Positions 52,017-62,852 of a DNA stretch of 64,000 bases are shown here, one piece after another. Source of the stretch: Agarivorans litoreus (GTDB taxonomy: Bacteria; Pseudomonadota; Gammaproteobacteria; Enterobacterales; Celerinatantimonadaceae). A program made the position numbers and the translations under genes. Where the stretch lies: assembly GCF_019649015.1 (NCBI RefSeq), contig NZ_BLPI01000001.1:186001-250000 (forward strand), given 5' to 3'. The notes under the pieces were generated by a model. That model worked only from the letters and a program-made list of their open reading frames with translations, had not been told where the DNA came from and made no database searches. Each line of letters begins with the position of its first letter. Within the stretch, counting starts at the first letter, position 1.

Positions 52017-53927
52017 TTAAGCTAATAGTTGGTTAACACGCTTAATAAACGCCGATGGATTTTCTAAACTACCGCGCTCAGCAAGGGTTGCCTGATCAAG
52101 CAGTAAGTTTGCCCATTCCGCAAATTTAGCTTCGTCTTGCTCATCGGCAACACGTTTAACTAATGCATGCTGAGGGTTTAATTCAAAAATGTATTTTTGA
52201 TCAGGTACATCTTGACCAACCGCTTGCATCAACTTCTGCATTTGCGTGCTCATGTCGTTGTCATCAACAACAATACAAGAAGGCGTATCGGTTAAACGGT
52301 AAGTTAAGCGAACATCTTTAACCTTGTCACCCAAACTTTCTTTCATGCGCTCAACAAAGCTTGCGTATTCGCTTTCGTCTTGCTCTTTCTGCTTCTTAGT
52401 TTCTTCGTCATCTAAGTCGCCAAGGTCTAAATCACCTTTAGTTACAGAAACAAGCGTTTTACCTTCCGCCTCTGGCAAATGGCTAATTAACCATTCATCA
52501 ACGCGATCATGCATTAACAATACTTCAATGCCTTTACGCTTAAAGATTTCCAAGTGCGGGCTGTTAGCAGCTGCGGCGTAACTGTCGGCTGTAACATAGT
52601 AAATCTTGTCTTGGCCTTCTTTCATGCGCTCGATGTAATCGGCAAACGAAACATTTTGCTCAGCACTGTCGCTATTAGTAGAAGCAAAACGCAGTAGCTT
52701 AGCGATTTGCTCTTTATTAGCGAAATCTTCCGCAGGGCCTTCTTTTAGCACTTGGCCAAATTCAGTCCAGAACGTTTGGTATTTTTCTGCATCGTTCTTC
52801 GCCATGCGCTCAAGCATAGTAAGAACACGCTTAGTACATGCACTTCGTAAATTAGCAGTTGTTTTAGTATCTTGAAGGATCTCACGCGATACGTTTAGTG
52901 GAAGGTCGTTTGAATCTAAAACACCTTTTACAAAGCGCAAGTAACCCGGCATAAACTCGTCAGCGTCGTCCATAATGAATACACGTTGAACATACAGCTT
53001 AAGGCCATGTTGGCGCTCACGGTTCCACAAATCAAATGGGGCTTTGCTTGGGATGTATAGCAAGCTGGTGTAATCCTGCTTACCTTCAACTTTGTTGTGC
53101 GCCCAAGTTAGTGGGTCTGCGAAGTCATGAGAAATGTGCTTGTAAAACTCGTTGTACTCGTCTTTAGAGATATCACTTTTTCCGCGAGTCCATAGAGCAG
53201 TTGCTTTGTTAATGGCTTCCCATTCACCTGGAACTGCTGCAACTTTTTCACCGTCTGGACCTTCAGACTCAGGCGTTTCGTCTTTCCACATTTGAACTGG
53301 AATTGAAATATGATCTGAGTACTTAGTAATGATAGAGCGTACTTTCCAGCTATCTAGGAACTCATGTTCATCTTCACGTAAGTGAAGAATAATATCGGTA
53401 CCACGGCCTTCTTTTGTAATATCGGCAACGGTGTAGTCACCTTCGCCAGCACTTTCCCAACGCACGCCTTGGCTAGCTTCTGCACCCGCAGCACGGGTTT
53501 CAACGGTTACTTTATCGGCTACGATAAATGCTGAGTAAAAACCAACACCAAATTGACCAATTAGTTGCGAGTCTTTGGCGCTATCGCCACTTAACTGACC
53601 AAAAAACTCTTTAGTGCCAGACTTAGCAATAGTACCAAGATGCTCAACAACTTCATCGCGGGTCATACCAATACCGTTATCCGACAAGGTAATAGTTTTC
53701 GCTTCTTGGTCGAAGCTTACACGTACACGTAAGTCACCATCATTTTCAAATAAAGCGTTATTTTCTAAAGCTTTAAAACGCAGTTTATCGGCAGCATCGG
53801 CTGCGTTAGAGACTAATTCGCGTAAGAAAATTTCTTTGTTTGAATATAGAGAGTGGATCATCAACTGGAGTAATTGTTTGACTTCAGTTTGAAAGCCATG
53901 AGTTTCTGCATGAGCTGCATCAGTCAT
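52017..53927 (-). CDS. htpG: Chaperone HtpG (Hsp90)
   Basis: 636 residues. GHKL ATPase motifs [27 protein letters not shown] and [18 protein letters not shown]; middle and dimerisation domains follow to the C-terminus. RBS AAGGAAACA. Precedes adk in the enteric order recR-htpG-adk-hemH, here with two genes inserted. Confidence 0.97.
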   Translation of the reverse strand: MTDAAHAETHGFQTEVKQLLQLMIHSLYSNKEIFLRELVSNAADAADKLRFKALENNALFENDGDLRVRVSFDQEAKTITLSDNGIGMTRDEVVEHLGTIAKSGTKEFFGQLSGDSAKDSQLIGQFGVGFYSAFIVADKVTVETRAAGAEASQGVRWESAGEGDYTVADITKEGRGTDIILHLREDEHEFLDSWKVRSIITKYSDHISIPVQMWKDETPESEGPDGEKVAAVPGEWEAINKATALWTRGKSDISKDEYNEFYKHISHDFADPLTWAHNKVEGKQDYTSLLYIPSKAPFDLWNRERQHGLKLYVQRVFIMDDADEFMPGYLRFVKGVLDSNDLPLNVSREILQDTKTTANLRSACTKRVLTMLERMAKNDAEKYQTFWTEFGQVLKEGPAEDFANKEQIAKLLRFASTNSDSAEQNVSFADYIERMKEGQDKIYYVTADSYAAAANSPHLEIFKRKGIEVLLMHDRVDEWLISHLPEAEGKTLVSVTKGDLDLGDLDDEETKKQKEQDESEYASFVERMKESLGDKVKDVRLTYRLTDTPSCIVVDDNDMSTQMQKLMQAVGQDVPDQKYIFELNPQHALVKRVADEQDEAKFAEWANLLLDQATLAERGSLENPSAFIKRVNQLLA

Positions 53928-54029
53928 CGTATTGTTTCCTTGCTTTTACACATACTTCGTTAGTTGCTAAACGATATGGGGGTAGCCAATTTTAATTTCA
54001 AGCAAACAATTCAAAAATTTATAAATGAA

Positions 54030-54057
54030 CAAAAAAAGCCCACCAGAAGTGAGCTTT
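54030..54057 (-). terminator. Terminator of recR
   Basis: Minus strand AGCTCAC-TTCTG-GTGGGCTTTTTTTG, 21 bp after the recR stop; one wobble pair. Confidence 0.7.
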
Positions 54058-54078
54058 AGATCTGATGATTGCCAAATA

Positions 54079-54681
54079 TTAGTCGATTTGCTGACGACCA
54101 ATCAAGGAGTGAGAAAGTGTAGTGCCATCTACGCTGTCTAGCTCACCACCTAGTGGCACGCCATGTGCAATTCTTGATACTTTAATTTGATAACGTTTGG
54201 CCATATCGGCGATGTAATAAGCGGTAGCCTCGCCTTCTACGGTGGGATTAGTTGCGAGGATCAATTCAGCTACCTCTTCTTGGGCCAAGCGCTGTTCCAA
54301 TTTATCTAGGTGCAGCTCGCCAGGGCCAATGCCGTCAAGGGGTGAGAGATGGCCCATTAATACAAAGTAACTACCAAAAAATTGTGCGGTTTGCTCGATA
54401 GCAGCAACATCTGCTGGGGTTTCAACCACACAGATTACCCCTTTACTCATTCGCTTAGGCGATTGGCATATAGGACACAGTTCTTCCTCAGCAAAATTGC
54501 GACACACCTTGCAGTGGCCAATTACGTCCATAGCATTGCTAATGCTAGCAGCAAGCTGTAAGCCATCTTTACGTTTGCGCTCTAACAAGTGAAAAGCCAT
54601 ACGCTGGGCACTACGTGGGCCTACACCGGGCAATACCTGTAGCGACTTAATCAATTGTTCTATGCTGGGGCTGTATTTCAT
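54079..54681 (-). CDS. recR: Recombination protein RecR
   Basis: 200 residues. Works with RecF and RecO to load RecA at gaps. N-terminal helix-hairpin-helix [17 protein letters not shown], Cys4 zinc finger [16 protein letters not shown], Toprim [14 protein letters not shown]. ybaB and dnaX, usually upstream, are not adjacent here; the upstream neighbour is a decayed gene on the other strand. Confidence 0.96.
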   Translation of the reverse strand: MKYSPSIEQLIKSLQVLPGVGPRSAQRMAFHLLERKRKDGLQLAASISNAMDVIGHCKVCRNFAEEELCPICQSPKRMSKGVICVVETPADVAAIEQTAQFFGSYFVLMGHLSPLDGIGPGELHLDKLEQRLAQEEVAELILATNPTVEGEATAYYIADMAKRYQIKVSRIAHGVPLGGELDSVDGTTLSHSLIGRQQID

Positions 54682-54867
54682 TAAACTTCCACTAAACTCA
54701 AATTACGCGAGGCTAATGTAACAGCGTGATAAACAAAATTCATTAAAAGTGACAGATTTTGTCCCTTAATATTAGTAGCCAAATAGTTGTTACAAGTAGA
54801 GCAAACAGCACTGCTATAAGTATGATAATGATGAAGATGTATTAGCGATAAAGGATTTATCGTTAAC

Positions 54868-56115
54868 TTGAACAAGGAAAAACTAACGAAGCTAACAACC
54901 AGCTTAATCTCGGCCGCTATTCTATCTGCATTTAGTACCAATGCACTCGCCGAAGAAACCTATGTACAAATTGGTGACTACACTCAAATTCTACTGCCCC
55001 TTGGTGGCCTAGGTGTGAGTTTAGCCAAAGGTGATACCGCAGGTAGCTGGCAATTAACCAAGTCGTTCGCCACGACTATGATATTCACCCATGGAATTAA
55101 GTTTGCCGTAGACAAACGCCGGCCTAACTTTACCACAAACAATTCGTTTCCCTCTGGTCATACCGCTGCTGCATTTAGTGGTGCTTCTTTCTTCCAAACT
55201 CGTTATGGCTCAGCTTGGGGCGTGCCCGCTTACGCCCTTGCCGCATACACCGGCTGGAGCCGAGTACATGGTGATAAACACTACTGGGATGACGTAATTG
55301 CAGGTGCCAGTATCGCTACTTTGAGCAACCTGTTTTTTGTTAACCCCATCGACCAAGACATTAAAGTAAGCCCAATAGTTGATGGCGATGCCAAAGGTTT
55401 ACAAATTTCATTATCAAATGGCTTTTTTGAAGGAGGAACGCGCTCTAAAAAGCCACCAACAACGTTTGACTCTAAGTTTAAATTTGATTTTTTACTAGGG
55501 CCAACTCGCTTAAAATCTAATGATATTGGCAGCTGTGCTTCTAAGCAGAAAATATAATTTGGCCAAGAAGATACCTTGACTACAGCAGCCGCAAGATAGA
55601 CGTGGTTTGCTAGTGACCAACATAGCTTTAGTTACCTTACCCAGCCCTACGAAGCACGAGACCAAGGCAAGGTAGAAGGCGGCGGTGATGTTTATGCGCA
55701 ATACCAAGTTTGGGATAACTTAGTTAATTGGCAGTACGATTTACAGCTTGGTAAACAATGGATAGGTAAAGCCGGTTTAGGTTTATTAATTCAATATGCG
55801 CAAGCTTCACTTTACCCCGACTCAAGCTTTAGCAAAGAGTTAAAAGCTGAAGAAGAGTGGTTATGTTACCCTTTAGCAAACGCTACCTTTGGCTAAAATT
55901 TCACACCTAAAATGAACCTCGCATTTACTGGTGAATACGGTAATAATGGTGACGGTGAAGTGCTTATGACAGACATAGGCATTAACTATGCGTTTAATAA
56001 GCGCTGGGATATTGGTGGTGGATACAACTACTACAAGCGTGATCAAGACAATGCCAAGACCTTTAGAAAAATTGAGTTCGACAGTATTTACCTACGTTTA
56101 GGTTATGTATTTTAA
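54868..56115 (+). pseudogene. PAP2-family phosphatase fused to an outer-membrane-barrel-like tail, decayed
   Basis: A TTG-started frame of 229 residues (54868-55557) has a signal peptide (to about residue 28) and complete PAP2 phosphatase motifs: KFAVDKRRP, SFPSGHTAAAF and SRVHGDKHYWDD. After SNDIGSCASKQKI the frame stops, but the sequence continues in other frames: DYSSRKIDVV, then QHSFSYLTQPYEARDQGKVE through KAEEEWLCYPLANATFG, a TAA, and then NFTPKMNLAFTGEYGNNGDG to LRLGYVF ending at 56115. The alternating aromatic pattern and terminal Phe suggest a beta-barrel. So at least one frameshift and several stops broke the 3' half. The PAP2 part might still be made. Confidence 0.82.
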
Positions 56116-56121
56116 TACTAT

Positions 56122-56145
56122 AGGCGCAGGTTGCGCCTTTTTATT
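56122..56145 (+). terminator. Terminator of the PAP2 pseudogene
   Basis: AGGCGCA-GGT-TGCGCCTTTTTATTA, just after the final stop of the decayed gene. Confidence 0.85.
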
Positions 56146-56168
56146 ACCTTTTACTTGCAAGGACGCCC

Positions 56169-59045
56169 GTGAGTACTCGTTTAAAGTCTGCTTTACTAAT
56201 TAACCTAATTTGCTTATTGGTGGTGGCCGGTGTCACCACTTTAGCTCTGCCTTTTCTTTATCAGCAGCAAAAATCCAACACCGAAAAAGAAGTGACAACC
56301 GCGCTAAGTTTGTTTGAAATTAGTGCCCGGCGCGCGGTTAATATTCAAAACAAAGCGGTGCTAAAAGAGCTCGCTGATGAGTTGTTAAAGTCACCTAGCG
56401 TTAACTATGTAAAAGTTACCGACCAAAGCAGCCGCACTGTAATGGTGGAAGCTGGAACGCCACGAAAGAAGCAAGCAAATGACGGCAAGCAAACCAACAA
56501 ACTGGCTGCTAAAGTTGATAACCACCAGCGTTCATCTACCCAAATTAACCCTATCGCTTGGGTAGAGATAGAGTTTTCCAGCCCCACCAATGTTTACCAT
56601 TGGTTGCTGCCACATCGCTTAGTCGTATTCCGGCTACTAGCCGGAATATTGTTGCTACAAATCTTACTCAGTGTTTTTGTAAGTAGAATGTTTACCACTG
56701 CCCCTGCAAAACCTACATCAAACAAGCCAGTAAGCAACAAGCAACAGGCAAAACAAGATCCTGTTATCTCTAGCTCAAAAACGGCGGGAGAAATTACCAA
56801 TGCCAAGTTAAGTAAAGAGTTACAAACAGCTAAAGCGCAACACAAAAAAGACCAACAAAAAGTGAAGCAACTGGTTGAGTTATCAAACCGCGCTAACAGT
56901 TTGAAAAAAGCTCTGCTAGAACATGCTAATAACGCCGTATTTGTCGTTGATGAACACAATCACGTTATTGAAGCCAGCAACATTGGGCTTAACTACCTAA
57001 ACGTAAGCAAAGCCAAACTCATCAACATTAACTTAAATAAACACTACTCGGTACCGAACCAAGAGAATACTCAAGATGGCGAGTTTATGGAGTTATTGGT
57101 TTCTTACCCTGAGGAGTTTTACCTATTAGTTAAAGCAAACAAAACGGGTAAAACCTACGCGGCTAGCCACCTTGCCCTCCCCTTTAGTGAGGACAGTTTG
57201 TATTTAGTGAGCATTAACCCCATTAGCCAACAACATCAGGCTAGCCCGCAAAAACCAAAACCTAAGACAATCTTACAAAGCTTAACACCCAGCGATTTAT
57301 ACAGCCCCCTTAAAGCAGGATGTTTAGATGCCTTAAACCAGCTTAACAAGGCCTCGCTTCTGGCACCTAATGAGCATTCGGATAGAGAGCGCTTAGACGC
57401 GCAGCTGCGCTTAAACACTTTGATACGCAGCTTACCTTGGCAGCAGCAAGAAGCCAGCATAAAGCTTAACGCGGAGTCTGTACTAGACGTACTTGAGCAG
57501 AGGCTCGGTCTGTTTTCGTCGCTTTACCAAGCTCAAGAATTGCATTGGGCACTGGTAGTTAGCCCAGAGATTAGCCCGCAATACATGCTTAATCGCGCTC
57601 ATCTAACTGCGATATTAGATCTGCAGCTTTACTTGATCTCGTTGTACCCAGCCAGCAGCCAAGTGCTTATTCAGTTGCAGGTTGAAGATCAACAATTGGT
57701 CTTTTCTGTGGATAGCGAAAACGCCGGCCAATTAAATGCTTTACAGCAATCAATCATTGCCCTTAGCGCAGCCTTAGTAAAACAAATCAATGGCCGCCAG
57801 CAACAAAACCAAGACTCCTTAAGCATTTGCTTAAACTATCAAGCGGTAGCATCGGACCAATTGGTAGAAAGCCCTAGTGATGAGGTGCAATACTTCGCAG
57901 TAGATTTTGCTGATGAGTTTTTCCAGCGTTGTATCAGCATTCAACTACAACTTTTATCTGCCGAGCTTGTAGAGCTCAAACAGGTCGAAGATGTGGCCAC
58001 CAATCACAAGGTAACAGTGATAACCGACAAACCTGAGCGAAGCCTTGAGTTAGAAGACCAAGGCATTAAGCTAACGGTATTGCTGGTAGCAGAACAACTG
58101 CCTTCACCAACACAAGTCGACTCTTCACCTAAGCCACTATTTTGTTTGAAGCATCATCTGTGCAGCTTCTTAATGGCGAGCGTCTTCAAGCGACATTCCG
58201 ATAAAGAAGAGCAGCAAACTATCGAAGACCTTGCGGAAGTAGCCATTGCAGCATCAACCGAAGATGAGCCAAACACACCAAGCAACTTCTCTATTGCCTC
58301 GTTTAGCCAATCAAAGCACCGTTTTGAGCACTTAAGTACTCACATAGGTGACATTGCCATTAAATGGCAGCATCGTGCTTGGCAAGAAGCTTATAACCAG
58401 ATTAAGAATCTCGGCACAGTTGATTACTTGTTACTAGAAAGCAGCGAGCTCACGCCGATCCGTATTCAACAAATACAACAGTACAAACCTGAGCTTCGCT
58501 TACTGCTATTAGTGAACAACGCTAAGGATTTTGATGCCACATATTTAGCGGGCTTACATTACTATTTGCTAAGCGAAACCAATACAGAAAGCGATATCCG
58601 CGATGTGTTGGTATTAAATCAACATTTTGGGCAGGCATTAGAAGGCTTGTGTGCCGATGAGCAGCTATTGTCATCTCAAGCTCTATCGGAATATAGCTAC
58701 CTTCGCTTAATTGAAAGCCTTAGCGGCTTAAGCCCTAGCGAACCAAAACCCAAATCCAAACCCGATAACCAAGCTGTGACATCGACCACAAAAGCGGATA
58801 ATGAGCCCTACTTGCTTGCACTAAAAAATGTATTCAGTATCGAAAACAAAAATCGCTCTTCTCTCATTGTAGAGTTTGCCAAGCAGCAACGATGGAAAGA
58901 GGCACAAGAGCAAGTACAACAGCTCGCATTTGGAGCAGAGAAGTTTGCATCCGATAAACTCAGCCAGCAGGTAAGTGAGATTTCTGAAGCAGTATTTAAG
59001 CAAGATGAAACTGCCTTAGCTAGCGCCCTAGAACAGCTTAGCTAA
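56169..59045 (+). CDS. Hybrid-sensor-kinase-like protein lacking visible catalytic residues
   Basis: 958 residues. Membrane helix 8-30, periplasmic-looking segment, second helix about 150-170, coiled coil about 215-250, then a PAS-like domain (EHANNAVFVVDEHNHVIEAS). The next part resembles a kinase ATPase region (NRAHLTAILDLQLYLISLYP like an N-box, QVLIQLQVEDQQLVFSVDSE) but no phospho-acceptor His block or glycine-rich G-boxes are seen. Two receiver-like stretches follow, and the C-terminus (RWKEAQEQVQQLAFGAEKF) has the helical pattern of an Hpt domain with Gln where His is expected. It looks like a BarA-type hybrid kinase that lost catalysis while keeping an intact frame. Own transcription unit; target unknown. 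Confidence 0.6.
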   Translation: MSTRLKSALLINLICLLVVAGVTTLALPFLYQQQKSNTEKEVTTALSLFEISARRAVNIQNKAVLKELADELLKSPSVNYVKVTDQSSRTVMVEAGTPRKKQANDGKQTNKLAAKVDNHQRSSTQINPIAWVEIEFSSPTNVYHWLLPHRLVVFRLLAGILLLQILLSVFVSRMFTTAPAKPTSNKPVSNKQQAKQDPVISSSKTAGEITNAKLSKELQTAKAQHKKDQQKVKQLVELSNRANSLKKALLEHANNAVFVVDEHNHVIEASNIGLNYLNVSKAKLININLNKHYSVPNQENTQDGEFMELLVSYPEEFYLLVKANKTGKTYAASHLALPFSEDSLYLVSINPISQQHQASPQKPKPKTILQSLTPSDLYSPLKAGCLDALNQLNKASLLAPNEHSDRERLDAQLRLNTLIRSLPWQQQEASIKLNAESVLDVLEQRLGLFSSLYQAQELHWALVVSPEISPQYMLNRAHLTAILDLQLYLISLYPASSQVLIQLQVEDQQLVFSVDSENAGQLNALQQSIIALSAALVKQINGRQQQNQDSLSICLNYQAVASDQLVESPSDEVQYFAVDFADEFFQRCISIQLQLLSAELVELKQVEDVATNHKVTVITDKPERSLELEDQGIKLTVLLVAEQLPSPTQVDSSPKPLFCLKHHLCSFLMASVFKRHSDKEEQQTIEDLAEVAIAASTEDEPNTPSNFSIASFSQSKHRFEHLSTHIGDIAIKWQHRAWQEAYNQIKNLGTVDYLLLESSELTPIRIQQIQQYKPELRLLLLVNNAKDFDATYLAGLHYYLLSETNTESDIRDVLVLNQHFGQALEGLCADEQLLSSQALSEYSYLRLIESLSGLSPSEPKPKSKPDNQAVTSTTKADNEPYLLALKNVFSIENKNRSSLIVEFAKQQRWKEAQEQVQQLAFGAEKFASDKLSQQVSEISEAVFKQDETALASALEQLS

Positions 59046-59067
59046 GCGTTTTTGCTAATCGAAGACA

Positions 59068-59099
59068 ATAAAAAAGAGCAAGATTACCTTGCTCTTTAA
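59068..59099 (-). terminator. Terminator of purC
   Basis: Minus strand TTAAAGAGCAAG-GTAAT-CTTGCTCTTTTTTATTG, 16 bp after the purC stop. Confidence 0.85.
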
Positions 59100-59114
59100 C
59101 TTTACACTATCGTA

Positions 59115-60221
59115 CTAATCAACGATTAAATCGTAATCTTTACGAAGAATATCAATCACTTCTTGTTTTGGATTGTCACCAATGGTAATTGGCGCACCAG
59201 TGATTTTTTCGGCAATGCCCGTGTAGGTTTCCGATATTTTCATTAATACTTCAACCGGCAAATTGTTATCTCGCGCCAAGGCTTCGCGCTCTGGCATACG
59301 GTTTTTATTCAACAGTATGTCTGGGTCTGGGAAGTAGCTAAGTAAGGTTTGGCGGAAGTCTTCTTTAGAGTTCTCCACAACCTTACCTTCACGATAACTT
59401 GGGCCATCCCAAATACGTGATGAATCAGGCGTGCCAACTTCATCCATATATATCAACTTGTCCTGGCCTTGGGCGTCGGTCACGTAACCAAATTCAAATT
59501 TGGTATCAACAAATACTTGGTCGATATCGCTTAATGCCTGACTAATTACACCAAAACCTTGCTTAAGCAGGTTTTCATAAACATCGATATCTTTAGCCGA
59601 TTTAAAGTTAAATGCTGCGTAGTTGTCTTCAATGTTGTTGCGAGTAACATTTACATCGTCTGCTTCTGGCACGCCGGGGATCCCTTTAAGAATCCCTTTA
59701 GTAGACGGGGTAATGAGAATCTCTGGCAGTTTTTGATCCCGTTGTAGCCCTTCCGGTAAATCAATACCACAGAAGTTACGCTCACCTTTCTCATAAGCAC
59801 GCCACATAGAGCCAGTAATATATTGTCGACAAATCGCTTCAATCATTACCGGACGTGCTTTTTGAACAATCCAAACAAAGGGATGAGGAATATCCAGAAT
59901 GTGGCTATCGGCCAAGCCTTGTTCTTTGAAAAGCTTAAACCAATGGTTGGAAATTGCGTTCAGTGCAGCACCTTTACCAGGTACGCCTTTAAGGCCCTCT
60001 TCGCCGTGCCATATACAATCAAAGGCTGAAATTCGGTCGCTGATTACCATAATTGCTAGTGGTGTGTCGGCGGCAACATCATAAGCTTTTTCTTTAATGA
60101 GTCGTTTACTATCAGCTTCGGTTAGCCAATATACCGAACGTACTTTACCGCTATGAACGGGCGCGTCGGTGCGAATGGGTAAATCGTTATTCACTGCTAA
60201 TACTTTATCAGCAAGACTCAT
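59115..60221 (-). CDS. purC: SAICAR synthetase
   Basis: 368 residues from ATG 60221 (GAGGA ten bases upstream); an upstream in-frame start at 60263 is rejected. Joins aspartate to CAIR in purine synthesis. Motifs [51 protein letters not shown] and [12 protein letters not shown]. This is the long PurC class, not the 237-residue enteric one. Confidence 0.96.
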   Translation of the reverse strand: MSLADKVLAVNNDLPIRTDAPVHSGKVRSVYWLTEADSKRLIKEKAYDVAADTPLAIMVISDRISAFDCIWHGEEGLKGVPGKGAALNAISNHWFKLFKEQGLADSHILDIPHPFVWIVQKARPVMIEAICRQYITGSMWRAYEKGERNFCGIDLPEGLQRDQKLPEILITPSTKGILKGIPGVPEADDVNVTRNNIEDNYAAFNFKSAKDIDVYENLLKQGFGVISQALSDIDQVFVDTKFEFGYVTDAQGQDKLIYMDEVGTPDSSRIWDGPSYREGKVVENSKEDFRQTLLSYFPDPDILLNKNRMPEREALARDNNLPVEVLMKISETYTGIAEKITGAPITIGDNPKQEVIDILRKDYDLIVD

Positions 60222-60423
60222 GGTAAACAGTCCTCTATTTAAGAACGAAAAATCAACGAGCAAGCTCGCTTACACACTGATTTTTACGGGGAACATTAAT
60301 TTGCTGAAGGATTTTACCAGAAAGCTCGCTAACTGCTAGCGATTCGCGAGCTCTACACAACTTTCATTCTCAGATACGCTTTAGTCAAACTTAGCTAAAG
60401 AATGAATATGATGTGGCTAAAAG

Positions 60424-61572
60424 CTATTGCTCGTCCAAATACCAATAGCCGGCGTTGAGTAGCTCTAACAGCCAATCAAGCTGGTGCTCATCTTCGTTAA
60501 AGGCCCGCAACGAGTGAGTGTCTATGGCGGAACTATCACACATATTTTTTGCTAAAGCCCAAGAACAGTTAGGCACCGCATAGCTTTGCCCATCTACAAA
60601 CAGTTCATAAGGCAATACATCAAGATATAAGGCCTTAATCCCCGCGGTGCGTTTTAACTCTGCACCCAGTTCCATCAATTGGCGTAGATCACTCATCGCT
60701 AACTCTTGATCGCTGCCACTTAGCACAACAATGTCAGAACTATGTGATGAATCACTAAGGTACTCACCTAAAAAATGGGCACTGGCTTGAGGAGAATTGA
60801 TTAAAGACTGCATCAGTTTATTAAGTGCTAATGTATCATTTTCTGCCACTCGACCAAATTCCTTGGTTTCTTGTCGGCGCGGATCAGCAAAACGTTGTGA
60901 GTTGGTTTCGTGTTGCAAAAGGTAATCGGCAAAACCAGTGACTAAATCTTTCGCGTTTGGCGCTCTAAATCCCACCGAATAGCTCATCGATGGTTCTATC
61001 GCGTAACCTTCATGAGGGCAGCCGGGCGGGATATACAACACATCTCCGGCTTCGAGTACCACATCAATCTCAGCAACAAAGTCTTCGCAGTGTTTTAACT
61101 TATCGTGAGACGCAAACTCTTTAAGAATTTGCTTTTGGCCAACACGCCAATGTCGCTTACCTTGTCCTTGGATGATGAATACGCAATATTGATCGATATG
61201 TGGCCCTACACCGCCCTTAACGGTGGAGTAACAAATCATCACATCGTCAAATCGCCAGTTAGGGATAAACTGAAACGCCGCGGCTAGTTTTGCCACTTCA
61301 CTATGCCAATGGTCGACACCTTGAACCAACAGAGAACTATGTGATTCCCCCAGCAATGCAAAGTCTTCGAATGGCCCTAGGTGAGCTTGCCACTGCTGCT
61401 CGTGACATGTTACCAATCGGCTTTGAATATCAGCCTCCATGGCTAAGCCAGCAAGTTCTTCAGGGCTAAGTGGGTCCACAAAATCAAGCATGCCTTGTTT
61501 TAACAAACAGGGACGCTGTTGCCAGTAATTAGCCATAAACTCTTGTTGGTTAAATGCGGTTTGATATGTCAT
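60424..61572 (-). CDS. roxA: 50S ribosomal protein L16 arginine 3-hydroxylase RoxA (YcfD)
   Basis: 382 residues from ATG 61572, preceded by AAAGGTAAG; the upstream extension to 61650 is rejected by alignment with E. coli YcfD (373). JmjC-type 2-oxoglutarate/Fe(II) oxygenase: iron ligands in VGPHIDQYCVFIIQGQGKR (H-x-D) and the distal H in IPPGCPHEGYAIEPSMSYSV. N-terminal NYWQQRPCLLKQG and DPLSPEELAGLAMEADIQSR are family hallmarks. Hydroxylates an Arg of L16 in the cytoplasm. Confidence 0.95.
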   Translation of the reverse strand: MTYQTAFNQQEFMANYWQQRPCLLKQGMLDFVDPLSPEELAGLAMEADIQSRLVTCHEQQWQAHLGPFEDFALLGESHSSLLVQGVDHWHSEVAKLAAAFQFIPNWRFDDVMICYSTVKGGVGPHIDQYCVFIIQGQGKRHWRVGQKQILKEFASHDKLKHCEDFVAEIDVVLEAGDVLYIPPGCPHEGYAIEPSMSYSVGFRAPNAKDLVTGFADYLLQHETNSQRFADPRRQETKEFGRVAENDTLALNKLMQSLINSPQASAHFLGEYLSDSSHSSDIVVLSGSDQELAMSDLRQLMELGAELKRTAGIKALYLDVLPYELFVDGQSYAVPNCSWALAKNMCDSSAIDTHSLRAFNEDEHQLDWLLELLNAGYWYLDEQ

Positions 61573-61718
61573 ACAGCTTACCTTTTGTAGTATCGGCAAA
61601 GTGTAACTGATTTCCACACTGGCTTTTAGCCAAACCGTCGCTTTATTCAAAGGACAAAACTCAAAAAACTTTGTATGCTTAGGCCAGCTAACAGGGACAG
61701 TAAACGTAACACTAAACC

Positions 61719-62573
61719 ATGACCACGCACTTTCAATTATTTGATCTCCCGGAAAATGCTACCGAGGAGCAAATAAAAACCCGTTACAAACAACTCGCCA
61801 GCCGCTGCCACCCCGACAAAGGCGGTTCTGCCCAGTTGATGATCTTAATTAAAAACAGTTATCAAAAACTGTTGTTAGGTGAAGGCGCGATTGCCATAGA
61901 ACAATCTTTAGATGATTCGAACAAGCAAGTCCTCGCCTTAAAGAAAACCATTCATCAACAGCAGTTCTATATTCAAAAACTTAGCGTAGCAATTGCCAAA
62001 CAGGCACAAATTAAAGAAACCAAACGATTAAAAAAGATATTAATGCCAGCGCTTGTTGGGATACTTGCTGTAGTGGTGGTAGTTCTAGCCAATGGCTGGT
62101 ATCAGTCTAACCAGCAATTAAACAAAGTAAGCAAACGGCTGACTACAACCATTAATAACAGCAATAAACCTGTAAAACCCACAATGCCTGCGCTAAACCA
62201 AGAAAATTTAGCCAAAACATGGGAGCTAAAACATAAACTACGTTTAAGCAGTGCTCGCCAACAATACCTTGAGTCAGATTTGGATATGAGTTTGTCGCTT
62301 ATTCGTGCCTTGCTCAATCAGCATTCCGCCAAAGCGCTCAACCAAGTACAGCAGCAGTTTTTGTTACAGCAGCATATACAAATACCCCCCGTAATTGATA
62401 ACAAAGCGGTCATTGATGAAAGTGCAACTTATAAAAGTTCTAACGCAGAAAAATCGACTAAAGCTCAACAAACGGAAGTGCAACAAATAGAAGAGATCAA
62501 TTTAGACGGGGAACCGAGAGCAGTGCTTTTAGATAGTCTCGATGTTAGCGCTGCAAACGCAACAACTAATTAG
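61719..62573 (+). CDS. J-domain protein with a central membrane helix
   Basis: 284 residues. An N-terminal J domain (residues 1-55) with H31-P-D (CHPDKGG) should stimulate DnaK ATPase. A coiled coil (65-105) and one hydrophobic helix near 108-126 (ILMPALVGILAVVVVVLANG) follow, then a Gln-rich helical tail. The J domain would be cytoplasmic and the tail periplasmic if N-in. No known named family. Its last eight bases overlap the convergent small ORF at 62566. Confidence 0.85.
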   Translation: MTTHFQLFDLPENATEEQIKTRYKQLASRCHPDKGGSAQLMILIKNSYQKLLLGEGAIAIEQSLDDSNKQVLALKKTIHQQQFYIQKLSVAIAKQAQIKETKRLKKILMPALVGILAVVVVVLANGWYQSNQQLNKVSKRLTTTINNSNKPVKPTMPALNQENLAKTWELKHKLRLSSARQQYLESDLDMSLSLIRALLNQHSAKALNQVQQQFLLQQHIQIPPVIDNKAVIDESATYKSSNAEKSTKAQQTEVQQIEEINLDGEPRAVLLDSLDVSAANATTN

Positions 62574-62742
62574 ATAAGAAAGCCTTTAACTCACGTTTTG
62601 CCTGTTCGTTTTGTTCTTTAATAGCGGCAATTTGGTCTAGCAGGCGAGTCTTTTTATCACCACAAGGTAGCTTGGCACACAGCTCATCTAAGCGTGCTAA
62701 AGGGTCTAATAGTTTGTCGAAATGCTGGTTAATTTGTTCCAT
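62566..62742 (-). CDS. Small coiled-coil protein, unrecognised
   Basis: 58 residues from ATG 62742 (GGGAT upstream); the frame extends to a Met at 62769. Highly charged and helical (RLLDQIAAIKEQNEQAKREL), one Cys in LPCGDKKTR. Convergent with and overlapping the J-domain gene by eight bases. No family recognised; coding is supported only by composition and frame. Confidence 0.55.
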   Translation of the reverse strand: MEQINQHFDKLLDPLARLDELCAKLPCGDKKTRLLDQIAAIKEQNEQAKRELKAFLSN

Positions 62743-62852
62743 TTTCACTATCCCAGTTAAAACCGCCATTAAGTGTACTGATCAAGTACTTGAAAACAAG
62801 ACTCCAAATGGGTGAAACTTCATTAACTTGAAGTAAATACACTAATTATCCA

